Assembly: GCF_963677945.1 (NCBI RefSeq) | Contig: NZ_OY782578.1 | Span: 434,001-498,000 of the forward strand | Direction: 5' to 3' | DNA from: an uncultured Bacteroides sp. | GTDB taxonomy: Bacteria; Bacteroidota; Bacteroidia; Bacteroidales; Bacteroidaceae | Length of the DNA stretch: 64,000 bases | Shown: in pieces, positions 8,059 through 16,583 of the stretch | How the letters are laid out: each line of letters opens with the position of its first letter | How positions within the stretch are numbered: position 1 is the stretch's first letter | Notes under the pieces: model-generated | What the model was told of the DNA's origin: nothing | The model's input: the letters and a program-made list of their open reading frames with translations, nothing else | Database searches by the model: none | Position numbers and translations under genes: made by a program

Positions 8059-8658
8059 TCATATACAGGTGCGCTCATAAAGGGCTTTAACAGAAGTTTC
8101 TTTCCATTCTTTGGATACAAAATCATAAATTCTGGCATTATAAATTACCTTAAAATGATCTTTATCCAATCGTTCCAGTTCTGTAACCTGCACTTCTGGT
8201 GTATCTCCAAGTTTCTCTTTCAATACTACATTGTCATTCTCATCCAGATCATAAAAATAGAACGATAAATCGTGTGCATACATTGACAGACTAGAATAAG
8301 TTATGTACTGGTACGGCAAATTTAATAATAGTAATTTAATGCTTGTACTCTGACCCTCCGTAGGGCGCACTTCTGCACAACTGCTTATCTGATTAAAGTC
8401 ATACATTGGCAGGGGAGTATAATCAGGATCTCTCGGATTCACCAAATAATAAGGTTCAGTCATTTCATTATACAAGTTAGAAGATTGTAATCCATCGTTA
8501 TTAAGATCTACGCTAATATCAGCCTTCAAGGACGTAATTTTATAAGACCCAGTAAAATCGTTAACACAAATTACTTCCTCTTGTTTATCACCACAAGAAT
8601 AAAAACCTATAACACAGATGGCTAGCATAATCCATGCTCCATATCTTTTTCTCTTCAT
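8059..8658 (-). CDS. Secreted lipoprotein of unknown function
   Basis: 199 residues. The N-terminus is a lipoprotein signal: basic 'MKRKR', a hydrophobic core, and a lipobox-like 'GFYSC' with the lipidated Cys at residue 22. The mature part is acidic, beta-rich in appearance and contains an EF-hand-like 'DLNNDGLQS' (about residues 51-59), which may or may not bind calcium. No family recognised. It stands alone between the 22-base repeat array and the CTAG element. Confidence 0.75.
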   Translation of the reverse strand: MKRKRYGAWIMLAICVIGFYSCGDKQEEVICVNDFTGSYKITSLKADISVDLNNDGLQSSNLYNEMTEPYYLVNPRDPDYTPLPMYDFNQISSCAEVRPTEGQSTSIKLLLLNLPYQYITYSSLSMYAHDLSFYFYDLDENDNVVLKEKLGDTPEVQVTELERLDKDHFKVIYNARIYDFVSKEWKETSVKALYERTCI

Positions 8659-8766
8659 TATTAAATCAACTTTAGTTCTACATATTCATAAATATATCGA
8701 AATGCAAATATATGAATATTTTATAACAAAAGGCATCTAATTTACAAAAAATATGACAGAGTCATA

Positions 8767-8874
8767 GTGCTAGACTGCTAGATTACCGCTAGACTTTCAA
8801 GAAGAAGTCTAGCGGCTACAATATGTTTATAATCAAACGATTAAACACTCTCCGCTAGACTGCAAGACTTTTTC
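8767..8874 (+). repeat. CTAG-motif intergenic element, copy 1
   Basis: A stretch of about 108 bases carries CTAG at offsets 3, 11, 22, 42 and 88 and CAAG at 96 from its left end. It includes a perfect 11-base hairpin CCGCTAGACTT (8786-8796) / AAGTCTAGCGG (8805-8815). The same offsets are found in reverse orientation at 37259-37152. Confidence 0.75.
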
Positions 8875-8934
8875 ACATTTTTAATTTTTCTGAGCGAAAA
8901 TAGTGATGCATTCATCTTAGAATTTATGTGGTAC

Positions 8935-9411
8935 CTATTGATCTATCAATTCATGAATTTCATCGATATGAAGATATAAATGGTCTAAGTAACCTTCAAT
9001 CATATCTTTTAAGGTGACCTTAGTTCCTTCAAAATCACACCAATAACTCTCTAATTTAGTTTGATCGACAGATTTTATAACTTGAATAATGTGAAGATTA
9101 AAAAACTTCCATAATCCAATTAAGTGATTCCAGTCAGCATGCTGATATTCCTGAAGAGCTATCCACAAATCGTTATCCTGAAGATAATCAGGGAAGCAAA
9201 GCAAATGTTTGCAATATTGCAATCTAATCATTCGTTGATGGTTATTTGATGCAGAATCAATTAAATGACCAAGAATCTGCTTTATTGTTCTATTTTGCTT
9301 GTTGCGTCGGGAAGTGATAACATCTTCTTGTAAACCTCTCAGTAAGTGTTCTTCTGTTTCTATTACATTGGAAATACCATCTGTAATCTTTGAAAAATCA
9401 ATAGTTGACAT
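8935..9411 (-). CDS. DinB family protein (YfiT-like putative metal-dependent hydrolase fold)
   Basis: 158 residues forming the predicted four-helix DinB bundle. The metal-ligand pattern of the family is visible: a His in 'LGHLIDSASNNHQRM' (about residue 48) and two His near the C-terminus in 'LDHLYLHIDEIHEL' (about 143-152). In other bacteria such proteins are thiol transferases or DNA-damage-induced proteins of unknown function; nothing here fixes the substrate. It is followed on the same strand (upstream in transcription) by an AraC regulator 130 bases away. Confidence 0.8.
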   Translation of the reverse strand: MSTIDFSKITDGISNVIETEEHLLRGLQEDVITSRRNKQNRTIKQILGHLIDSASNNHQRMIRLQYCKHLLCFPDYLQDNDLWIALQEYQHADWNHLIGLWKFFNLHIIQVIKSVDQTKLESYWCDFEGTKVTLKDMIEGYLDHLYLHIDEIHELIDQ

Positions 9412-9540
9412 AACTTTCTAGCTTTTAGAATTTAAAACACACAGTAGTATAAGCATATCCCCAAAAGGAATATGCAAAAATAAGACTACTTATTTTTTTA
9501 CGCTTGTAAAAAAATGACTATTCGAAAGACTCTGCAATAA

Positions 9541-10365
9541 TTATCTTTTCTTTATAAGGTTTAATTTGCAATCTTTAGAGAAGAATGTAGAATAAGGTAT
9601 TCTTGTTGACAAATACTGAGTGGGCGAACAGTTGGAGAATGCTTTAAAATCCTTAACCAGATGGGAATGGTCGTAATACCCACAAGTATAAGCCAATTGG
9701 GTAAGTTCTATATGTGGATTATTTTGCAATGTGTATAATGCTCGCTGAAAGCGAATAATTCTATAATACTCTTTCGGACTCATTCCTACTAAATCAGTGA
9801 AAACTCTTTTAAAATGCCGATAGCCCAGACAAGCATTTTGGGCAAGAGATTCTACGTCAACTTCAGGTTCGTTCACAATCAGCTGAATGGAACTTAATAT
9901 TCTTTTGTAATTATAATCAATAGTTGAGAGTCGTTTTAGCAAGAAAGATTCAATCTGCTGAATGCATACAGAAGTCTGTGCTTCTTCGGAAATAAAGTTT
10001 TTCAGGTTATTCAATCCTGCATCTTCCAGATCTTCTACATCTATATACCGGTTATATAGTTCGTTCATTGGAGATGTAAAGAATGGAATCATTCCTAATG
10101 GCTGAAAAACAACTGCAATCATATCAATATCACCTTGAGAAATCAAGGTTCCTGCCGTTGATAATTGTCCGCGAATAAAATTTTTCGGTTGAGATCCTTT
10201 GAAATCAAAGCTCAGATTATTTCCTCGATGGAATACAAGGTGTATACAGCCCGATGGAATAGTCTGAATCTTAATTGGGTCTATTTCATCTGTCTTTAAT
10301 GTCCAATAGTATTTAATATATGGAGTTAGTGAGAATGAAGGATATATTATAGCGCTACTTCTCAT
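9541..10365 (-). CDS. AraC family transcriptional regulator
   Basis: 274 residues. The N-terminal half (about 1-150) resembles the DUF6597 sensor part of Bacteroidetes AraC proteins ('YYWTLKTD', 'IPSGCIHLVFH'). The C-terminal half carries two helix-turn-helix motifs: 'LAQNACLGYRHFKRVFTDLVGMSP' (split around residue 190) and 'LAYTCGYYDHSHLVKDFKAFSNCSP' (about 235). There is no Ada-type methyl-acceptor domain. The next gene upstream (small membrane protein) is 16 bases away and Tag lies beyond it, so Tag, membrane protein and AraC may form one unit. Confidence 0.88.
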   Translation of the reverse strand: MRSSAIIYPSFSLTPYIKYYWTLKTDEIDPIKIQTIPSGCIHLVFHRGNNLSFDFKGSQPKNFIRGQLSTAGTLISQGDIDMIAVVFQPLGMIPFFTSPMNELYNRYIDVEDLEDAGLNNLKNFISEEAQTSVCIQQIESFLLKRLSTIDYNYKRILSSIQLIVNEPEVDVESLAQNACLGYRHFKRVFTDLVGMSPKEYYRIIRFQRALYTLQNNPHIELTQLAYTCGYYDHSHLVKDFKAFSNCSPTQYLSTRIPYSTFFSKDCKLNLIKKR

Positions 10366-10381
10366 AATAATAATTTGAGTT

Positions 10382-10726
10382 CTATATCATAAATCTACCT
10401 ATATTCAGAATTACAACAATAACCGAAAGTATCCCCAGGAGAAAAGCAATTAAACGATATCTTCTCTCCTCTTCCTTTCTTAATGCTATAATAGACAGTC
10501 CCATAGCAACCAAGCTGACGGCTATTACAATATAAAATTTAAAATAGAAGCCTACAAATTCGGTTAGTCCCAGCAAAAGTTGAGTCTTCCCATCTAATGC
10601 TAAATACCGGGCAGAGATATCTCTATTAATCTTTATTACAGCAATCAGCGAAATAACGCTTAATAGTATTGATAGTAAAGAGAATAGTCTGTTTTTTATA
10701 AATGATAGTTTAGTAAGATATTGCAT
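10382..10726 (-). CDS. Small membrane protein of unknown function
   Basis: 114 residues with three clear hydrophobic helices (about 13-33, 60-80 and 88-110). A polar loop 'RDISARYLALDGKTQ' sits between the first two and a charged 'RKEEERRYR' before the third. No family recognised. It is 16 bases upstream of the AraC gene and 38 bases downstream of tag, all on the minus strand. Confidence 0.7.
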   Translation of the reverse strand: MQYLTKLSFIKNRLFSLLSILLSVISLIAVIKINRDISARYLALDGKTQLLLGLTEFVGFYFKFYIVIAVSLVAMGLSIIALRKEEERRYRLIAFLLGILSVIVVILNIGRFMI

Positions 10727-10764
10727 ATTCTAAATGATGTATCTATAATTCTAACGGCTGAAGA

Positions 10765-11343
10765 TTAGTCTTTGATTTTGTAATGACAATCTTCTAAATG
10801 ATCATTTACATACCCTACAGCTTGTAAATGCGCATAACAAATTGTTGTTCCAAAGAATTTGAATCCACGTTTTTTCATATCCTTGCTGATAACATCTGAT
10901 AATTCAGTGGAGGCAGGAATCTGATCTAATGAAGTCCAATGGTTCATAATTGGTTTCCCTTCCGGCAAGAAGTTCGTTAGATAGTTACAAAAGCTGCCAA
11001 ACTCTTTTTGAACTTCAATATAGCAGCGGGCATTGGATATGGTAGATGTTATCTTCAGTTTATTTCGGATAATGCCGGAATCCTGCATCAATCGGTCAAC
11101 GTCTTCCGTTGTAAACTGAGCAACTTTCTGCACATCAAAATCGGCAAACGCTTTACGATAGTTCTCACGCTTTTTCAGGATAGTACTCCAGCTTAATCCT
11201 GCCTGAGAGCTTTCCAGAACAAGAAACTCAAACATCTTATGGTCGTCAGTAACTTCACGTCCCCACTCTTCATCATGATACTGCACATATAAAGGATCTG
11301 TGCCACACCATCCACACCGTTGTATTTCAATGCTTTGTTCCAT
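10765..11343 (-). CDS. tag: DNA-3-methyladenine glycosylase I
   Basis: 192 residues from the ATG at 11343; an upstream in-frame start at 11379 would add 12 residues outside the family. Tag excises 3-methyladenine from alkylated DNA. The zinc site is recognisable: Cys10 in 'RCGWCG', His23 in 'QYHDEEWG', and the C-terminal His and Cys in 'CYAHLQAVGYVNDHLEDC'. The lesion-recognition region 'LSWSTILKKRENYRKAF' matches the HhH-family pattern. Start of a probable minus-strand unit with the small membrane protein and AraC gene. Confidence 0.95.
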   Translation of the reverse strand: MEQSIEIQRCGWCGTDPLYVQYHDEEWGREVTDDHKMFEFLVLESSQAGLSWSTILKKRENYRKAFADFDVQKVAQFTTEDVDRLMQDSGIIRNKLKITSTISNARCYIEVQKEFGSFCNYLTNFLPEGKPIMNHWTSLDQIPASTELSDVISKDMKKRGFKFFGTTICYAHLQAVGYVNDHLEDCHYKIKD

Positions 11344-11476
11344 TATCTTAAAAATTGATTGATGAGCGCAAATATACAATTAATTATAAGAAAATGGTTC
11401 TTTTGGAATAAATAGTCAGATAGCTACATTTTTATAATGTTAGCATTTCACCTTATTAAAGCTTGAATATTTATTG

Positions 11477-11484
11477 TACTTTTG
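11477..11484 (+). promoter_or_regulatory. -7 box of the E1-like gene
   Basis: TACTTTTG matches TAnnTTTG, 27 bases before the ATG at 11511. No clear -33 TTTG at standard spacing. Confidence 0.45.
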
Positions 11485-11510
11485 CACTCCAATTTATTGA
11501 ATGTGAACAG

Positions 11511-12317
11511 ATGGGATTAGAAAAAGGTATTTTCAAAAGAACAGAGTTATTGCTAGGTAATGATATAATGGACAGAATTGCCGGCGCTCGTGTTATCATT
11601 TTTGGTGTTGGTGGCGTAGGTAGCTGGTGCGCAGAGAGTCTTGTAAGATCGGGAATTAAGAATTTAACGATTGTTGATTCCGACCGTATTTGCGTAACGA
11701 ACATCAATCGTCAGTTAATGGCTACAACGAAAACGGTGGGACAAGTTAAAGTTGAAGCTTTGAAATCACGCCTTCTGGAAATTAATCCTACTGCTGAGAT
11801 AAATGCATTACAGCAGATTTATAGTGCCGAAACATCCGACTCTTATCAATTGGAAAGCTATGACTACATTATAGATGCAATAGATAGCCTGGAAAATAAA
11901 GTCGACTTAATTCGTACGGCAACAAAAACAGATGCTACGTTCTTTTCATCAATGGGTGCTGCACTGAAAATGGATCCCCTGAAAATAAAAGTTGCCGAAT
12001 TTTGGAAAGTAGCCGGTTGTCCTCTTGGTGCTGCTCTTCGCCGCAAAGTAAAAAAAGGAGAAAAGCTCTCGAAGAAGTTTCAATGTGTTTATAGTGAAGA
12101 ATTGTTGGAAAACAAAGGAGGCAACTCTGCATGTGGTACAGCCAATTGTCTTTGCCCCAAAGCTGAAAAAGGACCGGGAGATCCTGGTTTAGTTAATCAT
12201 GAATGGTGTAGTATGAAAGCACAGATAAACGGTACTTTAGCACATACTACTGCAATATTCGGATTTACACTGGCTGGATTAGTAATACAAGACATTTATA
12301 AAAAAGCAGAAGAATAA
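11511..12317 (+). CDS. ThiF/E1-like ATP-dependent dehydratase, TcdA paralogue with Cys-rich insertion
   Basis: 268 residues from the ATG at 11511; the in-frame TTG at 11463 lies upstream of the -7 box. The N-terminal Rossmann-like ATP site is 'VIIFGVGGVGSWCAE' (about 27-41), followed by 'IVDSDRICVTNINRQ', both hallmarks of E1-like enzymes including TcdA, which cyclises t6A in tRNA. It differs from the second homologue in this window (50926) by an insertion near residues 185-233 containing several Cys ('FQCVYS', 'SACGTANCLCPK', 'HEWCSM') that could bind metal. It may be a second TcdA or may activate another carboxylate. Confidence 0.75.
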   Translation: MGLEKGIFKRTELLLGNDIMDRIAGARVIIFGVGGVGSWCAESLVRSGIKNLTIVDSDRICVTNINRQLMATTKTVGQVKVEALKSRLLEINPTAEINALQQIYSAETSDSYQLESYDYIIDAIDSLENKVDLIRTATKTDATFFSSMGAALKMDPLKIKVAEFWKVAGCPLGAALRRKVKKGEKLSKKFQCVYSEELLENKGGNSACGTANCLCPKAEKGPGDPGLVNHEWCSMKAQINGTLAHTTAIFGFTLAGLVIQDIYKKAEE

Positions 12318-12654
12318 GATCAATATCAGTCTTTTTATTGTTTCTATTACAGGGTAATATCCATTTCTATTATAAAGAGGTTTCAAACCAATTTATTTTG
12401 CACTTTAATTATTGCGAAATAGCAATAAATAGTATATTTTTATACCCGAAACAGAACTAATTAAGACCTATGGATTCGAAAGATTCTTTTAGCTTCATCT
12501 ACCAATTAGTATTCCTGAATGTAAAGGATAGAGATCACTTTATCCCAACTCTTTAATGCCTTATTTTAAAAAATTGAATTGCCGGTTATCATAACTATTA
12601 ATGATAGCTGGCTTGAGTTGCTATTATCTTTTCCAAAACACAAAAAATACATTT
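12318..12654. other. 337-base gap upstream of tryptophanase
   Basis: No gene, and no tnaC-like leader peptide with a Trp codon is apparent. A 7-base inverted repeat TTATTGC (12409-12415) / GCAATAA (12422-12428) lies 240 bases upstream of the start and could be an operator. Otherwise nothing recognisable. Confidence 0.35.
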
Positions 12655-14031
12655 ATGGAATTACCATTTGCTGAATCATGGAAGATTAAAATGATTGAAC
12701 CTATCAGAAAGAGTACCCGCGAAGAACGTGAACAATGGATGAAGGAGGCTCACTATAATGTTTTTCAACTTAACGCTGACCAGGTATATATTGATTTGCT
12801 CACAGATTCCGGCACCGGAGCGATGAGCGACAGACAATGGTCGGCAATGATGCTGGGCGATGAAAGTTATGCGGGAGCATCTTCTTTTTATAATATGAAA
12901 GATACCATAACCCGAATTACAGGATTTGAATATGTACTACCCACGCATCAGGGAAGAGCTGCAGAGAATGTTTTATTCTCCTGCCTGATAAAAGAGGGGG
13001 ATGTTTGTCCCGGAAACTCACATTTTGATACCACCAAGGGACATATTGAAATGAGAAAGGCTTTTGCTGTTGATTGTACAATTGATGAAGCAAAAGATAC
13101 TCAGCTGGAAATACCTTTCAAAGGGAATGTAGATATCAACAAGCTGGAAGCTGTTCTTAAGAAGGATGGCTACAGGGTGCCGTTTATCATTATGACTTGT
13201 ACAAATAACACTTCCGGTGGTCAGCCGGTTTCTATGCAGAATCTTCGGGAAACAAAAGCTTTGGCTGATAAATATGGCAAAAAGGTGATTATTGACTCGG
13301 CTCGTTTTGCCGAAAATGCTTATTTCATCAAAACCCGTGAAGAGGGATATGCCGGAAAGAGCATTAAGGAGATTTGCCGGGAGATGTTCTCTTACGCCGA
13401 TGGAATGACAATGAGTGCGAAGAAGGATGCAATTGTTAATATGGGTGGTTTTATTGCAACGAACGTGCAGGAGTGGTACGATGCTGCCAAGGTTAAGAAT
13501 ATAATCTTTGAAGGTTATATTACTTACGGTGGAATGAACGGACGAGACATGAATGCTCTGGCTGTGGGGCTTGATGAGAATACTGAATTCGAGAATCTGG
13601 AAACTCGCATCAGGCAGGTGGAATATCTGGGCAAGAAACTTGATGAATATAGTATTCCTTACCAACGTCCGGCTGGCGGACATGCAATCTTTGTAGATGC
13701 TCCCAAAGTGTTAACTCATGTTCCGAAAGAGCAATTTCCTGCTCAGACATTAGCTGTGGAACTTTACCTGGAAGCAGGTATCCGTGGTTGCGAAATTGGC
13801 TACATTCTGGCGGACAGAGATCCGGTTACCCGGAAAAACCGCTTCAACGGACTTGACTTACTGCGACTAGCTATTCCCCGGCGTGTTTATACGAATAATC
13901 ACATGGATGTAGTAGCAGTGGCTCTTAAGAATGTTTTCGATCGAAGGGAATCAATCACCAAAGGAATGGAGATTGAATGGGAAGCTGAATTAATGAGACA
14001 CTTTACTGTTAAGTTGAAAAGGGCTCAATAG
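12655..14031 (+). CDS. tnaA: Tryptophanase
   Basis: 458 residues from the ATG at 12655 (MELPFAESWKIK), the family's usual length; the ATG at 12601 adds an unrelated 18-residue tail. It is a PLP-dependent beta-eliminating lyase splitting tryptophan to indole, pyruvate and ammonia. The PLP lysine is in 'MSAKKDAIVNMGG'. Features favouring tryptophanase over tyrosine phenol-lyase are 'FDTTKGH' (TPL has TTTRYH), 'DSARFAENAYFIK', 'EIGYILADRDPVT' and the terminal 'MRHFTVKLK' with the His expected in TnaA. It is a single gene; no permease is adjacent. Confidence 0.92.
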   Translation: MELPFAESWKIKMIEPIRKSTREEREQWMKEAHYNVFQLNADQVYIDLLTDSGTGAMSDRQWSAMMLGDESYAGASSFYNMKDTITRITGFEYVLPTHQGRAAENVLFSCLIKEGDVCPGNSHFDTTKGHIEMRKAFAVDCTIDEAKDTQLEIPFKGNVDINKLEAVLKKDGYRVPFIIMTCTNNTSGGQPVSMQNLRETKALADKYGKKVIIDSARFAENAYFIKTREEGYAGKSIKEICREMFSYADGMTMSAKKDAIVNMGGFIATNVQEWYDAAKVKNIIFEGYITYGGMNGRDMNALAVGLDENTEFENLETRIRQVEYLGKKLDEYSIPYQRPAGGHAIFVDAPKVLTHVPKEQFPAQTLAVELYLEAGIRGCEIGYILADRDPVTRKNRFNGLDLLRLAIPRRVYTNNHMDVVAVALKNVFDRRESITKGMEIEWEAELMRHFTVKLKRAQ

Positions 14032-14051
14032 AGAATATCTGACTTTATAAT

Positions 14052-14135
14052 AAAAATAGCCGAGCGTATATTGAAATGAACCCAAAAGAAAAGAAAATAA
14101 TTTCTGGGGTCAGATTATATGCGCCGGCTATTTTT
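14052..14135. terminator. Long bidirectional terminator between tnaA and the GH28 gene
   Basis: AAAAATAGCCG (14052-14062) pairs perfectly with CGGCTATTTTT (14125-14135), extended inward by GCG/CGC-type pairs around an AT-rich loop. A/T-runs on both sides would let it serve the two convergent genes. Confidence 0.75.
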
Positions 14136-14158
14136 AAAATACAACTATTGGCCTTAGC

Positions 14159-15616
14159 CTAATCTTTAGTTGTAATCTTTACGTTATCCCAAATAATATT
14201 ATTAGCACCTGCAATATTCATTGCACTATTTTTTGTTTTAATCTGAGTATTCTTTACTATAAATCCGTCAACATCCGAGATTTCAACAAGTGCTTTTGAG
14301 GAAACATTGCAGTTTTCAATCACCACGTTAGAAATCTTTGTTTCAGGTATACCTATTGCACGAATAAACTTATCGCAGTTCTCTATTACAATATCCTTCA
14401 TAAAAATATTCTTGTACGATGGAGTCAATGGAGTTATACTACGAACAGGCAAACGATCGGCCAGTTCTCCAACATACTCTCTTGAGCCAAGCATATCCCA
14501 TTTAATAGCCGGACCCGGTATATTTAGACGAATACGTTCATAGTAAAGATTCTCTCCTCCTCCGCCACGGTTGCGTCGTGTTTTAAAGAGAATTCCATTC
14601 TTGGTACCATCAAACACGCAGTCGTGTACATACATATTCCTGATCATTCCCGCAGTTTCACTTCCGCAAGTTACTGATCCACCTCCCCGTTTAGCCAGGC
14701 AATAACGGATTATAATATTCTCGGATGGTTTATTAACCCGCAATCCATCTTCGCAACGGCCAGACTTCAGTGTAAAGCAATCATCACCACAATCAAGTGT
14801 ACAATATTCTATCAGAATATTCTTTGAAGAGTCTATATCTATACCATCACTTCTGAATATACCTACACTGTTTACTGTAATGCCACGTATAATTACATTC
14901 TCGCAATACTGTGGTACCACATTCCAGAAAAGCGTTTTCTCAAAGGTTACTCCTTCAACAAAAACGTTTTTACAGTTCATCGGTGCAAAGAACATTGGAA
15001 GAAATACCGGCTTTCCATCCTTTCCATCGAAAATTCGCTTCTCAACCGGAGTTGATATGTATTTCTCGATTACCACACCTTCCATTTGCTTCTTAAAAAT
15101 CTCACAATCACGTGAAGGGCCTACTAATTTTCCTTGTCCGGTTAATGCAATATTTGTAGCTCCGTTGGCATAGATAAATGCTCCTAACGAATATAGCTCT
15201 ATACCTTCATTTCTTGTAAACACAACCGGTAAGCAGTCTTTTATATCACCACTAAAGTGGAGTTCGGCATCTTTCTCTAGATGCAGGTTTACATTACTCT
15301 TTAGAATTATGCGTCCGGTAAGCCATTGGCCGACAGGGACAACAACTGTGCCCCCACCTTTACTACTCAATTTATTTATTGCTTTCTGAATGATATTTGT
15401 GCAAAGCTTATTTTGTTGAGCCCCTACACTTTTTATATTAATTGTTCGATCAGGGAATTCAGGTTTTACCAACTTTGGCATTTCGAAAGGAGCTACAACT
15501 TGAGCAATTGTATCTGGTAGTTTTAATGCACCAACCTGGCTGCTTGTAGGCACTTCCTGACTAAACGCAGTTAACAAACTGGATATTAAAATTGCAAATA
15601 CAAATATTTTCTTCAT
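14159..15616 (-). CDS. Glycoside hydrolase family 28 protein (polygalacturonase-like), secreted
   Basis: 485 residues with an N-terminal signal peptide (about 1-19, ending FSQ) and a right-handed beta-helix. GH28 landmarks are 'SDGIDIDSSKN' (NTD position), 'CGDDCFTLKSG' (the Asp pair) and 'GILFKTRRNRGG' (RIK position). The usual 'GHGG' segment carrying a conserved His reads 'RGGGS' instead, so the His is missing while the Asp acids remain. Family members hydrolyse galacturonan or rhamnogalacturonan; this one may act on an unusual pectic linkage or be impaired. No SusCD pair or other CAZyme is adjacent. Confidence 0.85.
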   Translation of the reverse strand: MKKIFVFAILISSLLTAFSQEVPTSSQVGALKLPDTIAQVVAPFEMPKLVKPEFPDRTINIKSVGAQQNKLCTNIIQKAINKLSSKGGGTVVVPVGQWLTGRIILKSNVNLHLEKDAELHFSGDIKDCLPVVFTRNEGIELYSLGAFIYANGATNIALTGQGKLVGPSRDCEIFKKQMEGVVIEKYISTPVEKRIFDGKDGKPVFLPMFFAPMNCKNVFVEGVTFEKTLFWNVVPQYCENVIIRGITVNSVGIFRSDGIDIDSSKNILIEYCTLDCGDDCFTLKSGRCEDGLRVNKPSENIIIRYCLAKRGGGSVTCGSETAGMIRNMYVHDCVFDGTKNGILFKTRRNRGGGGENLYYERIRLNIPGPAIKWDMLGSREYVGELADRLPVRSITPLTPSYKNIFMKDIVIENCDKFIRAIGIPETKISNVVIENCNVSSKALVEISDVDGFIVKNTQIKTKNSAMNIAGANNIIWDNVKITTKD

Positions 15617-15873
15617 AACACTATATATTATTTGATTAAACGTCTTGCTTATGAATAACTCCGGGTAAAGACTAAAGAGCTACCCATATTACTAAGATTA
15701 CCGCAAAAATAGTTCATTAACAGATTAACCATTGGGAATAATTATTCAAATAGTGGGAATCTGACGTAAAAGATAGTGCATTCAGACATATTTAGAAGCA
15801 ATTTCGTTTTGGCATCTATAATTTACTCTGTATAGAAATTAAAAACCAGGTATTTATATCTGGCTCACTTAAA

Positions 15874-16491
15874 ATGAGTACTTTTGTTATTATTAGTAAT
15901 AATTTATTTCAGAATTTGAAAGAGACTGATAAAATAAGGATGTTTATAGGTTCTGTCATTGAGCTCAATGATGAAGAATGGTCTTTGCTAAATAATCATA
16001 TTGAGATCAGGCATTTAAAGAAAAATGAGTTTTTCCTTAAAGAAGGAAACGTGTGCGACTCGATAGCCTTTATAAACTATGGTTTATTTATCTATTACAA
16101 AATACTGGATAATGCGGATGAAAAGACCACAGACTTTGCCGTTGAAGGGGAATGGATTACTAATAACCATAGCCGGTTAAACAATTCTCCGTCTCATCTC
16201 TACATCAAAGCCATTGAAGATTCTGAAGTATTGATAATTAAAAGCAAAGATCTGGAATACCTATATAAAAGAATGCCTAAACTTGAAAGGTTCGGGAGGA
16301 TTCTCATGGAACAGGCATTCGTAAAGCTGGTTCAGCTTAGCATTGACTTGCAGATACTTCCTGCAAAAGAACGCTATGAAAAGTTACTAAAAAACTATCC
16401 GGAGATTTTCCAGAGGTTGCCTCTATATCACATAGCTAATTATCTGGGAATTGCTCCCAAATCGCTCAGCCGCATAAGAAATTCTTTTTGA
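15874..16491 (+). CDS. Crp/Fnr family transcriptional regulator
   Basis: 205 residues. The cyclic-nucleotide-binding-type beta barrel occupies about 25-140 ('LKKNEFFLKEGNVCDSIAFINYG'-like pattern). A dimerisation helix and a C-terminal winged HTH follow, the recognition region being 'IANYLGIAPKSLSRIR' at about 188-203. There are no Fnr-type N-terminal Cys, so oxygen sensing through Fe-S is unlikely. This short form is common in Bacteroidetes. The N-terminus may begin later (Met at residue 23). It lies 92 bases upstream of an outer-membrane barrel gene on the same strand, a possible target. Confidence 0.85.
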   Translation: MSTFVIISNNLFQNLKETDKIRMFIGSVIELNDEEWSLLNNHIEIRHLKKNEFFLKEGNVCDSIAFINYGLFIYYKILDNADEKTTDFAVEGEWITNNHSRLNNSPSHLYIKAIEDSEVLIIKSKDLEYLYKRMPKLERFGRILMEQAFVKLVQLSIDLQILPAKERYEKLLKNYPEIFQRLPLYHIANYLGIAPKSLSRIRNSF

Positions 16492-16583
16492 GTAATAATG
16501 ATTTGGTAACAAATGCGGAGTTATGGTTCTGTTATATCTCCTGATATTTGCATCAGAAAACAAAATTAGCAAATATCAAGATT

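Noticed and set aside
11463..11510. Upstream TTG start for the E1-like gene
   Set aside because: It lies before the -7 box at 11477, so it would not be transcribed from that promoter, and the extension is not family-like.
13018..13683. Long antisense frame (221 codons) within tnaA
   Set aside because: It mirrors the codon use of tnaA, has no recognisable domain, and lies entirely inside a clear gene.
12655..14031. Tyrosine phenol-lyase instead of tryptophanase
   Set aside because: The FDTTKGH, EIG...RDPVT and terminal RHFT segments match tryptophanase, where tyrosine phenol-lyase has TTTRYH and lacks the terminal His.
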